Of a DNA stretch of 18,652 nt, positions 8,014-16,671 are shown one piece after another. Location of the stretch: the NCBI GenBank assembly GCA_947499755.1, contig CANMPU010000003.1:1-18652 (forward strand). The letters are read 5' to 3'. This DNA is from Betaproteobacteria bacterium (lineage in GTDB: Bacteria; Pseudomonadota; Gammaproteobacteria; Burkholderiales; CANMPU01). Each line of letters opens with the position of its first letter. Position 1 is the stretch's first letter. Below the pieces are notes generated by a model. It was not told the origin of the DNA. It was given only the letters and a program-made list of their open reading frames with translations, and ran no database searches. The position numbers and the translations under genes were made by a program.

Positions 8014-10722
8014 ATGAAAACATTATTACTAGTTGACGGTTCTTCTTATCTGTATCGCGCCTACCACGCGATGCCTGATCTGCGAAACAAGAATGGTTTA
8101 CCTACCGGCGCAATCTACGGCGTGCTTAATATGTTACGCCGTTTACACAAAGAAATACCCAGCGATTATAGCGCGTGTGTGTTTGACGCAAAAGGAAAAA
8201 CCTTTCGCGACCATCTATATCCGGCCTATAAAGCAAACCGTCCCGCAATGCCGGATGATCTTGTAGAGCAAATCGCGCCTCTACATCATTGCATCAAAGC
8301 GATGGGGTGGCCGCTGCTCATCGTAGATGGCGTCGAAGCAGACGATGTGATTGGTACTCTCGCAAAACAAGCGGAAAGCAACGGAATTCACACGGTCATT
8401 TCGACAGGCGATAAAGACATTACGCAGCTCGTAAATCCGCATGTGCGACTCGTCAATACCATGTCGAATGAAAATCTAGATACTGCAGGTGTTATCGCAA
8501 AATTTGGTGTGTCTCCTGAACGTATCGTTGATTATCTTACCTTGATAGGAGATAGCGTTGATAACGTTCCCGGCGTAGAAAAAGTGGGGCCGAAAACAGC
8601 GGTTAAGTGGCTAACACAGTATAAAGACCTCGATACTCTGGTTGCGCACGTCGACGCTATCGGTGGTGCTGTGGGCGACAATCTACGCAAAGCATTAGAT
8701 TGGTTACCACAAGCACGCGAGTTGCTGACTATAAAATGCGATGTTGCCCTACCGATAAGCGTTCAAGACTTAGTTACCAAAGCGCAGGATATACCAGCGC
8801 TAGCCGAGCTCTATACAACTTTGGAATTTAAAACCTGGCGTAAGGAGCTTGAGGGAGCGTTGCTCGGTACAGACTTGAATCGCGAAACAAGTGTGCCAAT
8901 CAGCGCAACGCTCACACCGCGGAACTACGAGGTTATTTTTTCGGAAGCGCAATTATTACATTGGCTCGATAAAATAGAACATGCAGCCTTAGTCTGCGTA
9001 GACACTGAGACCACAGGCCTGGACCAAATGGGGGCGCAAATAGTAGGTATTTCATTCGCATGCGAAGCACATCATGCGGCGTACTTACCGCTTGCCCATC
9101 GCTATGCGGGAGCCCCACAGCAACTTGATTTTTCCCGGGCGCTAGAAATTCTAAGACCGTGGTTAGAAAACGCGCATCGCCCTAAGCTTGGACAGAACAT
9201 CAAATACGATAAGCATATATTCGCCAATCACGGCATTAATCTGCAAGGAGTCGTGCACGACACTTTATTGCAATCTTACGTTTTGGAAAGCCATAAGCCA
9301 CATGATATGGACAGTTTAGCTGAACGTTATCTCGGCGTGAAAACCATTCATTACGAGGACGTGGCGGGCAAGGGGGCGAGTCACATTGGGTTCGATCAGG
9401 TGGCAATCGAAATTGCAACCGCCTATTCTGCCGAAGACGCAGATATTACCTTACAGCTACATCAAAATTTGTTCCCGCAAATTGAAAACAATCACAACCT
9501 AAATTATGTCTATCGTGACATTGAAATGCCGGTGTCAGAAGTTTTATTTATTATGGAACGTAACGGCGTCCGCTTAGACGTCGGATTGCTTGAAACACAG
9601 AGCCAGGAGCTGGGGAGTAAAATGTTTTCGCTGGAAAAGGATTCGCATACCCTTGCGGGCAAACCATTCAATCTTAATTCACCCAAGCAAATCCAAGAGA
9701 TATTATTTGATCAATTGAAGCTGCCGGTTACTAAAAAGACCCCCGGCGGCGTACCATCGACAGACGAAGACGTATTACAGCAACTGGCGCTTTATTACCC
9801 TCTCCCTAAGTTGCTGCTTGAATATCGTACTTTGGCAAAACTGAAATCAACCTATACCGACAAACTCCCGCGCATGGTGAACGCGCGCACTGGCCGGGTA
9901 CATACGACTTATGGGCAAGCCGTGGCAGTGACCGGACGGCTCGCCAGTAATGACCCAAACTTACAGAACATCCCGGTACGGACGGCGGAAGGCCGGCGTA
10001 TTCGCGAAGCATTTATTGCCTCCCCCGGCACTAGTATCGTGTCGGCTGATTATTCGCAAATCGAACTTCGTATCATGGCGCACCTATCGCATGATGAGAA
10101 CTTGATCAAAGCATTTCGCGAAGGTGCCGACGTGCATCGGCATACCGCCGCTGAAGTTTTCGGCATCGAACAAGATGCCGTCACCAGCGAACAAAGGCGT
10201 TACGCGAAAGTTATTAATTTCGGCTTAATTTACGGAATGTCTGTATTTGGCTTGGCAGCGCAATTGGGAATAGAGCGCGGCGCAGCGCGGCAATATATGG
10301 AGCGCTACTTTTCCCGTTATCCAGGCGTCGCGGACTATATGCAGAGAACACGCGAGCTTGCGCGCGAACAGGGCTACGTGGAAACGATTTTCCACCGGCG
10401 CTTGTTTCTACCTGAAATCAAAAGTTCAAACGGGGCGCGACGCCAGGGGGCGGAACGCGCGGCTATCAATGCGCCGATGCAAGGTACTGCGGCGGACTTG
10501 ATAAAACTAGCTATGATTGCAGTTCAGCGTTGGATACATACAGAAAATATGGAGACTAAACTCATTATGCAAGTTCACGACGAATTGGTTTTGGAGGTTC
10601 CCAATAACGAACTAGAAATCGTCCAGAACAAATTGCCGGGGTTGATGAGCGATGTCGCGCTACTCGATGTACCACTATTGGTGGGCCTCGGCGTTGGCCC
10701 CAATTGGGAGCAAGCACATTAG
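8014..10722 (+). CDS. polA: DNA polymerase I
   Basis: Family A polymerase for Okazaki-fragment maturation and repair synthesis. With the ATG at 8014 (MKTLLLVDGSSYLYRA) it has 902 residues, close to the enterobacterial protein; the longer reading from 7996 adds six residues without support. Domains in order: 5'-3' exonuclease (about 1-290, with VDGVEADDVIGTLA and TGDKDITQLV), 3'-5' proofreading exonuclease (about 303-490), polymerase (about 495-902). Proofreading looks active: Exo I D330 and E332 in DTETTG, Exo II D399 in NIKYD, Exo III Y471 and D475 in YSAED. Polymerase motifs: motif A DYSQIELR (679-686), motif B with K732, F736 and Y740 (RRYAKVINFGLIYG), and motif C HDE (855-857). Transcribed divergently from the LOG gene. 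The ribosome binding site (CAGG) is weak. A TTGACT at 7947-7952 may be a -35 box but has no convincing -10 partner. Confidence 0.97.
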   Translation: MKTLLLVDGSSYLYRAYHAMPDLRNKNGLPTGAIYGVLNMLRRLHKEIPSDYSACVFDAKGKTFRDHLYPAYKANRPAMPDDLVEQIAPLHHCIKAMGWPLLIVDGVEADDVIGTLAKQAESNGIHTVISTGDKDITQLVNPHVRLVNTMSNENLDTAGVIAKFGVSPERIVDYLTLIGDSVDNVPGVEKVGPKTAVKWLTQYKDLDTLVAHVDAIGGAVGDNLRKALDWLPQARELLTIKCDVALPISVQDLVTKAQDIPALAELYTTLEFKTWRKELEGALLGTDLNRETSVPISATLTPRNYEVIFSEAQLLHWLDKIEHAALVCVDTETTGLDQMGAQIVGISFACEAHHAAYLPLAHRYAGAPQQLDFSRALEILRPWLENAHRPKLGQNIKYDKHIFANHGINLQGVVHDTLLQSYVLESHKPHDMDSLAERYLGVKTIHYEDVAGKGASHIGFDQVAIEIATAYSAEDADITLQLHQNLFPQIENNHNLNYVYRDIEMPVSEVLFIMERNGVRLDVGLLETQSQELGSKMFSLEKDSHTLAGKPFNLNSPKQIQEILFDQLKLPVTKKTPGGVPSTDEDVLQQLALYYPLPKLLLEYRTLAKLKSTYTDKLPRMVNARTGRVHTTYGQAVAVTGRLASNDPNLQNIPVRTAEGRRIREAFIASPGTSIVSADYSQIELRIMAHLSHDENLIKAFREGADVHRHTAAEVFGIEQDAVTSEQRRYAKVINFGLIYGMSVFGLAAQLGIERGAARQYMERYFSRYPGVADYMQRTRELAREQGYVETIFHRRLFLPEIKSSNGARRQGAERAAINAPMQGTAADLIKLAMIAVQRWIHTENMETKLIMQVHDELVLEVPNNELEIVQNKLPGLMSDVALLDVPLLVGLGVGPNWEQAH

Positions 10723-10836
10723 CGTGTTAACACAACTAACGCTAAGAAAAATAATACTGGCTTGCACTAGCGCGCTCGTTTATTATTTCGCTGCTCTTTC
10801 TAGTATAGAATTGCTTTTTGGTGAAAAATATTTGCA

Positions 10837-11664
10837 ATGACTTTTTCTTGTTTCGCTATTAACGTGAAGCGCAGAAGTACACTCCTGTTGACGGCCGCAG
10901 TATTCGGTTGCATAGGAGCAGCTCACGCGGAGAAAAATTCCGCGATTGCCGACCGTATGGCGAATCTACCGAAGATCACGGAGGCGTCGACGTCGATGGA
11001 ACCTTTAGATATTGATTTTGTGGACTGGCGTGGTAAGCATTCACAAAAAACGTTCAACCTGCGGATACCGCGTGCGTATATCGCGGCATTGAATTGTTCC
11101 ATTGATGGAGAGATTTATTTGCGGCTAGACGCGACCATAACGGAGTTGAGGCCTTGTGGTGTAACTCTAATCGATCAGCTTGCGCAAAAACCAGGTCAAA
11201 AAAATGATATGGATCGGCTATCGGTATTTGTTGGCAACGAATATTTCGACCCGCCAGAAAAGCGTTGGCGCTTTTGGTATGAGGACACCGTTGATAAGAC
11301 CCGGCGGCCTACGCGCATGCAAAATTTGTACAATGTGTATCGCTTACCTGACCAATTTGGTTTAGAGCACTATCGTAAGCGCGACTGCGGCGATTTGGTT
11401 AAGGTGGTTCCAGCCGAAGTGAACGCTCGCGCCCCGTGCCACGACATCGACAACGAGATATTTGTCAGTTCTCCCAAAGCGCGTGACAAGGTGTATTACA
11501 CCTGCGCTTTACTGGAAGCGAGTGGGGATAAAAATTGTACTGCCTTCGCAACGCATAAGGGGTGGCGCATGCAATACACATTTGCGCGCGGAATGATTAG
11601 TCGTTGGAAAGAAATCGATACCGCTGCGCACAAGTTGGTGGCGCGTTTTGAAGTGCACCACTAG
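10837..11664 (+). CDS. Exported six-cysteine protein, function unknown
   Basis: I cannot assign a function. The 275 residues begin with a likely signal peptide: positive KRR at 11-13, hydrophobic STLLLTAAVFGCIGAAHA, cleavage near residue 31. The mature protein has six cysteines (87, 107, 184, 201, 223, 234), an even number compatible with three disulfides in the periplasm. Recognisable stretches are FNLRIPRAYIAAL (73-85), YRLPDQFGLEHYRKRDCGD (168-186) and a C-terminal SRWKEIDTAAHKLVARFEV (255-273). This layout reminds me of a recurrent proteobacterial family of unknown function, but I cannot name it with confidence. The start is uncertain: ATG 10837 has no Shine-Dalgarno site, and GTG at 10864 would start directly at the KRR of the signal peptide, also without a strong site. 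It stands between polA and the M61 gene with gaps of over 100 bp on either side, so is probably transcribed alone. Confidence 0.75.
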   Translation: MTFSCFAINVKRRSTLLLTAAVFGCIGAAHAEKNSAIADRMANLPKITEASTSMEPLDIDFVDWRGKHSQKTFNLRIPRAYIAALNCSIDGEIYLRLDATITELRPCGVTLIDQLAQKPGQKNDMDRLSVFVGNEYFDPPEKRWRFWYEDTVDKTRRPTRMQNLYNVYRLPDQFGLEHYRKRDCGDLVKVVPAEVNARAPCHDIDNEIFVSSPKARDKVYYTCALLEASGDKNCTAFATHKGWRMQYTFARGMISRWKEIDTAAHKLVARFEVHH

Positions 11665-11746
11665 CGCTACCGCGAACAGTAAATCCAGATGGTGTGCTGG
11701 GCTTCTGTGAATCGTACATTCTTTAGCGAGACCTATGCGATCCGTG

Positions 11747-11782
11747 ATTCGATTTTCAGAAATATTTCAAAAATGATCGAAT
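11747..11782 (+). promoter_or_regulatory. Nested inverted repeats upstream of the M61 gene
   Basis: A 7-bp perfect inverted repeat ATTCGAT (11747-11753) / ATCGAAT (11776-11782) encloses a perfect 10-bp palindrome GAAATATTTC (11759-11768). The centres of the two differ by only 1 bp, and the element ends 9 bp before the ATG of the M61 peptidase gene. It could be an operator or an mRNA hairpin covering the start region. No regulator can be assigned, and the A+T-rich context makes chance palindromes more likely. Confidence 0.3.
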
Positions 11783-11791
11783 ATTAATCAC

Positions 11792-13624
11792 ATGAAACTT
11801 TCTGTACCAATTCATTACTCTATTATCCCCATACAGCCGGAAGCGCATCTATTTGAGGTAACTTGTCATATTGACAAACCTAACCCCTTAGCGCAGACAT
11901 TTTATTTGCCCGCGTGGGTTCCCGGCAGCTACATGATTCGCGAATTCGCGAAAAACATCGTTCAAGTGTTTGCGGTATGCAAAGGAAAGCCAGTAAGTAT
12001 CGATAAGGTGGACAAGCACACGTGGGTCGTCACCAATTGCCTGGGGCCGCTTACGTTACGCTATCAAGTCTATGCGTGGGATTTGTCGGTACGCGCCGCG
12101 TATCTTGATACGACGCGTGGGTTTTTTAATGGTAGTAGCGTTTTCTTATGTGTGTCGGGTTGGGAAAGAGAGCAATGCGCGCTTGATATCCTGGCGCCCA
12201 AGGGAAAGCAGTATTCCGGCTGGAGAGTTGCGACGACGATGCCCCGATCTGGCGCCAAACAATACAGCTTTGGTCGATATCAAGCGCAAGACTACGAGGA
12301 GTTAATTGATCACCCCGTAGAGATAGGACGTTTTTCGCAAACGACTTTCAAGGCTCGCGGTGTCCCGCATGACATTGTGATCGCAGGTCGACATGACGCA
12401 GATATGATGCGCTTACAAAAAGATCTCAAGAGACTTTGTGAGCAGCACATTCATCTTTTTCGTGAGAAGCCGCCAATGAAGCACTACATGTTTCTCGTGT
12501 CTGCAGTGGGGCAGGGTTATGGAGGGCTAGAGCATAGATCATCCACCGCGTTATTATGTAGTCGCGATGATCTACCTAACGCAACGCATACCGATGTCGA
12601 TGAAAACTATCGAACGTTTCTCGGCTTGTGTAGCCACGAGTATTTTCACCTATGGAACGTAAAACGCATTAAACCCCAGGCGTTTATTCCTTATGATTTA
12701 ACACGCGAGTGTTACACCAGATCGCTTTGGGCGTTTGAAGGAATAACTTCTTACTACGACGACCTTGCTTTAGTGCGCGCCGGATTAATTGCACCAGAGC
12801 ACTATCTTGAATTATTAGCCAAGACAATTACCAGTGTGTTACGAGGCTCGGGGCGCACCAAGCAAAGCGTTTCTGAATCCAGCTTTGACGCCTGGATTAA
12901 ATATTATCGGCAGGACGAAAATTCACCAAACGCGATCGTAAGTTATTATGCCAAGGGCGCACTTGTCGCTTTGGCACTGGATTTGCTTATTCGTACAAGA
13001 ACCAAGGAAAAGGTATCCCTTGATGATGTGATGTTTGCCCTTTGGCAGAATTACGGTAAGACAGGAATTGGGCTAGCGGAGCAGGAAATTGAAAAGGTGG
13101 CGCAGGGTGTGTCTGGCGTAGATCTCAGCGATTTCTTTGATCATGCTGTACGTGGAACAAGCGATTTGCCACTGCGCGAATTATTGGAAGCAGTGGGAAT
13201 TCGTCTGGAAATGCGGGTGGCGGAATCGGTTGGCGATAAAGGGGGAAAGCCGGCCGCTAAGAAGCCTATTTACCTAGTACGTCGCCCGCATTTTGGTGCT
13301 GTGATTGGTGGCAGTGGCGCCGAGATAAAGTTGACCCAGGTTTTGGATGGCGGCGCAGCTCAATTGTCTGGATTGTCAGCGGGTGATGTGGTGGTGGCAA
13401 TTGATGGAATCCGCGTAACGCGAGCGAGTTTTGAGCCCATGTTAAATCGTCACGTACCCGGAGAGTCGGTGGAAATGCATGTTTTTCGACGCGACGAACT
13501 AATGACATTTCGTGTCAAGTTGTTGCCGCCCCCCGTTGATACTTGCTTTCTTAGAATGGATGATAAGCCGTCTAAGGGCGCGTTAAGGTTAAGAAATGAG
13601 TGGCTGCGTATCGCCAATATTTAG
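11792..13624 (+). CDS. M61 family metallopeptidase with PDZ domain
   Basis: 610-residue peptidase of the M61 (glycyl aminopeptidase) family. The N-terminal beta-rich domain carries the family signature LPAWVPGSYMIREFAKNI (39-56). The GYGGLEHRSS segment (242-251) precedes the zinc site HEYFH (282-286, in SHEYFHLWNVKRIKP), with the third ligand probably E316 in WAFEGITSYY. A PDZ domain spans about 498-580 (LDGGAAQLSGLSAGDVVVAI). No signal peptide is visible, so the enzyme is probably cytoplasmic, consistent with a role in peptide turnover; M61 enzymes favour N-terminal Gly or Ala. The ATG at 11792 has no good ribosome binding site, yet the N-terminus KLSVPIHYSI is what the family shows, so the start is probably right. 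A small gene follows 37 bp downstream on the same strand. Confidence 0.9.
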   Translation: MKLSVPIHYSIIPIQPEAHLFEVTCHIDKPNPLAQTFYLPAWVPGSYMIREFAKNIVQVFAVCKGKPVSIDKVDKHTWVVTNCLGPLTLRYQVYAWDLSVRAAYLDTTRGFFNGSSVFLCVSGWEREQCALDILAPKGKQYSGWRVATTMPRSGAKQYSFGRYQAQDYEELIDHPVEIGRFSQTTFKARGVPHDIVIAGRHDADMMRLQKDLKRLCEQHIHLFREKPPMKHYMFLVSAVGQGYGGLEHRSSTALLCSRDDLPNATHTDVDENYRTFLGLCSHEYFHLWNVKRIKPQAFIPYDLTRECYTRSLWAFEGITSYYDDLALVRAGLIAPEHYLELLAKTITSVLRGSGRTKQSVSESSFDAWIKYYRQDENSPNAIVSYYAKGALVALALDLLIRTRTKEKVSLDDVMFALWQNYGKTGIGLAEQEIEKVAQGVSGVDLSDFFDHAVRGTSDLPLRELLEAVGIRLEMRVAESVGDKGGKPAAKKPIYLVRRPHFGAVIGGSGAEIKLTQVLDGGAAQLSGLSAGDVVVAIDGIRVTRASFEPMLNRHVPGESVEMHVFRRDELMTFRVKLLPPPVDTCFLRMDDKPSKGALRLRNEWLRIANI

Positions 13625-13661
13625 AGGTAATGATTGGTAGTGTAATGGAAGGTGAAAACCT

Positions 13662-13847
13662 ATGCTTGAACAGGAACGTAGAATCAGCAGCGATCGCAGA
13701 CACGGGCAAGGCGCTGCCGGGCGCAAGCCACCATTCTTGACTCAAGACGGTGGCGTAATCTATGCAGATCGACGTCTCCACCCGGATCGGCGCTTAGTTT
13801 GCGCGGAAGTCAGATTAGTCAGCACGAGTCCAGTCAAGGGCAATTGA
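13662..13847 (+). CDS. Small arginine-rich protein with paired DRR motifs
   Basis: 61-residue protein of unknown function. It has two similar arginine clusters, ERRISSDRR (5-13) and ADRRLHPDRR (35-44), separated by PPFLTQDGGVIY (23-34). I recall small proteobacterial proteins built on the same plan (DRR cluster, short linker with a polar turn, second DRRxxxDRR cluster), but this is from memory and unverified. Support for a real gene: it has the best ribosome binding site in the neighbourhood (GGAAGGTGA at 13647-13655, 6 nt before the ATG), and it fills the space between the M61 gene and the convergent pepN gene without overlapping either. It may be co-transcribed with the M61 gene. Confidence 0.65.
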   Translation: MLEQERRISSDRRHGQGAAGRKPPFLTQDGGVIYADRRLHPDRRLVCAEVRLVSTSPVKGN

Positions 13848-13867
13848 CCTCTCGGCAATGTCGCCAT

Positions 13868-16507
13868 TTAAACCAAACTCTTGCTTACAATTTCGTACAC
13901 GTCTTTCGAAATGCCCGGCGCCTTTTTTAACAATTCCAACTGTTGCTTCATCAAATATTGTCTCTGCGGTTCTAGTCTATGCCAGCGTTCTAGCACACGG
14001 GCAAGTCGCGCCGCCACCTGTGGGTTCAGAGCATCAATTTGCAAGATGCGCTCGGTAAGGAATGCATATCCGGAGCCGTCACGTGCGTGAAAACGTGCTG
14101 GGTTGTGCGCGCAAAACGCGCTGATTAACGCATACACATTATTCGGGTTTTTAATATCGAAAGCCGGATGCCGCGTCAGCGATTCGACCGTTTCTAGAGT
14201 ATTCGGTAATTGCGATAACGCTTGCAGCGTAAGCCATTTGTTAATGACAAGTGGGTCGTGCCGCCAGGTCTCATAAAAAGTAGTAAACACCCGTTCGCGT
14301 TGTTCGCTTTGTTTGTGCGAAAAACAGGAAAGCGCTGCGAGCCTATCGGTCATATTATTGGCATCGTTAAACTGTTTTTCACATACCACGTCTATTGCTG
14401 GATCGTCTAACTCCATGAGATAAGCTAGGCACTGATTCCTGAGCGCGCGCTTTCCGCTCGATAACGCATCGCGTATGTATGCGCTCGGCATCGCTAGCGC
14501 CTTGTAACGCGCGAAAAGCGCTGCGCGCAGCTGAGTAGCAATCGCAATACGCATAAATTGCCGCACGCGGTGTACTGCTTCTGGATCGTTCACCTGCATC
14601 TGTTCACCGATATAATTTTCACTTGGTAACGTCAATGCAAGCGCCAATAGAGCCGGGTCTTGGCGGGTTTCGCTAACGATTTTTAAGAGCGCAGATAGAA
14701 ATGATTGCGGCAAATTGAGGACCGCAGCGCTCTGCTGAAGTGGGATGAGCGCCAGCATGAGTCGCAAGGCAAGGCGTTGACCGGCTTCCCAGCGATTGAA
14801 TGGATCACTATCGTGTGCCATTAGAAAAGTCAGTTCCTCATCAGAATATTGATAATTGACCTTTACTGGCGCGGAGAAATTCCGTAAAAAAGATGGGATG
14901 GGAGCCTGTGGAATATTATGGAATTGAAAAATATTGGTTCGTTGTTTGATGTGCAGTATTTTCGTTGTTTCCGCGGTTATAGATTCGTGTGCAAGCTGCA
15001 ATGGAATATCGTTCCCCTGCGCGTCCAGTAGCCCCAGCGCTAGAGGTATGTGAAACATCTGCTTACTGGTTTGGCCAGGTGTCGGAGCGCACGATTGTGT
15101 CGCCGTAATCGAATAGGTTTTGGCCGACGCGTCATAGACGCTCTGTATATCGATCAGGGGTGTACCCGCTTGAACGTACCATAATCTAAATTGTGTGAGA
15201 TCAACCGCGCTTGCATCTTCCATGGCTTTGACAAAATCATTCGTTGTTACCGCTTGACCATCGTGGCGCTCGAAATACAAGTCCATTCCTTTACGGAAAC
15301 TCTCCGGTCCTATGATGGTGTGGATCATTCTGATTAACTCTGCCCCTTTTTCATAAACCGTCGCAGTATAGAAATTGTTAATTTCCATATACGAATCCGG
15401 TCGCACCGGATGCGCCATTGGCCCGCCATCCTCGGCAAATTGCGATGCGCGCAAGGTGCGTACATCATCGATGCGTCTCGCCGCGCGTGAGGTCATATCC
15501 GCAGAAAATTCCTGTTCGCGAAATACCGTTAAGCCCTCTTTTAGGCTAAGTTGGAACCAATCGCGACAAGTTACCCTGTTGCCAGTCCAATTATGGAAAT
15601 ATTCGTGCGCGACAACGGCTTCAATTGCGTCAAAATCGTCGTCGGTTGCCGTTTGTGGTTTGGCCAGCACATATTTGGTATTAAAAATATTAAGGCCTTT
15701 ATTTTCCATTGCGCCCATATTGAAATCAGAAGCGGCAACAATCATGTAGACGTCTAAGTCTAGTTCGCGCCCAAACGCTTCTTCATCCCAGCGGATTGCT
15801 TTTGTCAACGATTCCATCGCGTGGTGACACTGGTCCAGGTGTTCACGCTCAACATAAATCTGTAACAGCACGTCACGTTTCGACCGGGTTTGAAAATGAT
15901 TTTCTAGCTTAGCCAAATCACCGGCGACTAGCGCGAATAGGTAGCAGGGCTTGGGAAAAGGGTCATCCCACTTGATCCAGTGGCGATTGTGATCAAGGTC
16001 ACCAGACGCTATAGGATTGCCATTGCTAAGCAGGACTGGATAGCGTTGTCTATCGGCAACAATCGTCGTCGTATACGTTGCCATGACGTCGGGACGATCC
16101 GGAAAAAATGTGATTTTCCTGAATCCCTCAGCCTCACACTGCGTAATAAAAACGCCTCTAGATTGATATAACCCCATCAAACTAGTGTTCCGTTGCGGTT
16201 CGATAAGCGTCGTGACGTGAATAGTGCATCGTGCGGGTAGGTCATAAATTACCAACACATTTTCGTCGCAAGAATAGCCTTTATTGCTGAGAGCGACACC
16301 ATTTACTGACAGTGATTTTAGCTCGAGATTATGGCCATTTAAAACCATCGAGCTGTTGTTGACTAAGGGATTTTGCCGTACCTGTAGTTGCGCGTTTACC
16401 TCGGTGCTTTCTTCGCCAAGTTCAAAGCGTAGATCGACGTGGTCAACAAAATGGGGCGGGGGCGAATAATCCTTAAGATAAATTATCGATGACTTCGTCG
16501 CCAACAT
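13868..16507 (-). CDS. pepN: Aminopeptidase N (M1 family)
   Basis: Broad-specificity zinc aminopeptidase, 879 residues, the usual length of the bacterial PepN (alanyl aminopeptidase) type. It acts in the cytoplasm in the last stages of protein turnover; no signal peptide is present. Motifs: substrate N-terminus-binding GAMEN (265-269), zinc site HEYFHNWTGNRV (301-312) with third ligand E324 in SLKEGLTVFR, and the transition-state tyrosine Y385 in ATVYEKGAEL. The N-terminal domain shows LKDYSPPPHFVDHVDLRFEL and FRKITFFPDRPDVMATYT, both typical. The helical C-terminal domain runs to the end (about 560-879). The ATG at 16505-16507 has an AAGGA site 9 nt upstream. It converges with the small arginine-rich gene (20-bp gap) and diverges from corA. 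Confidence 0.96.
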   Translation of the reverse strand: MLATKSSIIYLKDYSPPPHFVDHVDLRFELGEESTEVNAQLQVRQNPLVNNSSMVLNGHNLELKSLSVNGVALSNKGYSCDENVLVIYDLPARCTIHVTTLIEPQRNTSLMGLYQSRGVFITQCEAEGFRKITFFPDRPDVMATYTTTIVADRQRYPVLLSNGNPIASGDLDHNRHWIKWDDPFPKPCYLFALVAGDLAKLENHFQTRSKRDVLLQIYVEREHLDQCHHAMESLTKAIRWDEEAFGRELDLDVYMIVAASDFNMGAMENKGLNIFNTKYVLAKPQTATDDDFDAIEAVVAHEYFHNWTGNRVTCRDWFQLSLKEGLTVFREQEFSADMTSRAARRIDDVRTLRASQFAEDGGPMAHPVRPDSYMEINNFYTATVYEKGAELIRMIHTIIGPESFRKGMDLYFERHDGQAVTTNDFVKAMEDASAVDLTQFRLWYVQAGTPLIDIQSVYDASAKTYSITATQSCAPTPGQTSKQMFHIPLALGLLDAQGNDIPLQLAHESITAETTKILHIKQRTNIFQFHNIPQAPIPSFLRNFSAPVKVNYQYSDEELTFLMAHDSDPFNRWEAGQRLALRLMLALIPLQQSAAVLNLPQSFLSALLKIVSETRQDPALLALALTLPSENYIGEQMQVNDPEAVHRVRQFMRIAIATQLRAALFARYKALAMPSAYIRDALSSGKRALRNQCLAYLMELDDPAIDVVCEKQFNDANNMTDRLAALSCFSHKQSEQRERVFTTFYETWRHDPLVINKWLTLQALSQLPNTLETVESLTRHPAFDIKNPNNVYALISAFCAHNPARFHARDGSGYAFLTERILQIDALNPQVAARLARVLERWHRLEPQRQYLMKQQLELLKKAPGISKDVYEIVSKSLV

Positions 16508-16549
16508 TATTTTTCATCCTTATTTTAATCACGGTGAGCAGTAGCGTTT

Positions 16550-16577
16550 ATTCTATAACATTCGTTACCGCCGACAG
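16550..16577 (-). promoter_or_regulatory. Putative promoter for pepN
   Basis: On the minus strand, 16560 down to 16550 reads TGTTATAGAAT, giving a -10 of TAGAAT (16555-16550) or an extended -10 TGTTATAGA. A weak -35 CTGTCG lies at 16577-16572. The element is 43-53 bp upstream of the pepN ATG. Its core resembles the corA -10 on the other strand. Assigned by pattern only. Confidence 0.4.
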
Positions 16578-16590
16578 CGGATTATGTCGG
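16571..16590 (+). other. Inverted repeat between pepN and corA promoters
   Basis: CCGACA (16571-16576) and TGTCGG (16585-16590) form a perfect 6-bp inverted repeat with an 8-nt loop. It lies between the two divergent promoters, overlapping the pepN -35 region and ending just before the corA -35. It could be an operator shared by both genes; no regulator can be assigned. Confidence 0.3.
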
Positions 16591-16597
16591 ATTCCCA

Positions 16598-16627
16598 GGG
16601 ACAGCGACTTTATTGCGCTGTTATAAT
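16598..16627 (+). promoter_or_regulatory. Extended -10 promoter for corA
   Basis: A perfect TATAAT (16622-16627) is preceded by TG one base upstream (16619-16620), a full extended -10 motif TGTTATAAT. A partial -35 GGGACA (16598-16603) lies 18 bp upstream. The expected transcription start is near 16634, leaving a leader of about 38 nt before the ATG at 16672. This is the best promoter match in the window. Confidence 0.6.
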
Positions 16628-16671
16628 ATGGGCGTCATTTCAAATTGAGCTACAACCTAATTCGTAATTTC

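Noticed and set aside
10652..10840. A 62-residue open frame overlapping the end of polA and running into the gap after it
   Set aside because: Most of its start is polA coding sequence in another frame; no ribosome binding site or family resemblance.
3175..13697. Three GCGATCGC octamers (3175-3182, 5323-5330, 13690-13697)
   Set aside because: More than the roughly 0.3 expected by chance, but all lie in coding sequence of a genome visibly rich in GCG and CGC codons; three occurrences do not establish a repeat family.
15375..15749. A 124-residue plus-strand open frame opposite pepN
   Set aside because: It is antisense to the catalytic core of aminopeptidase N, including the HEYFH region, with no independent support.
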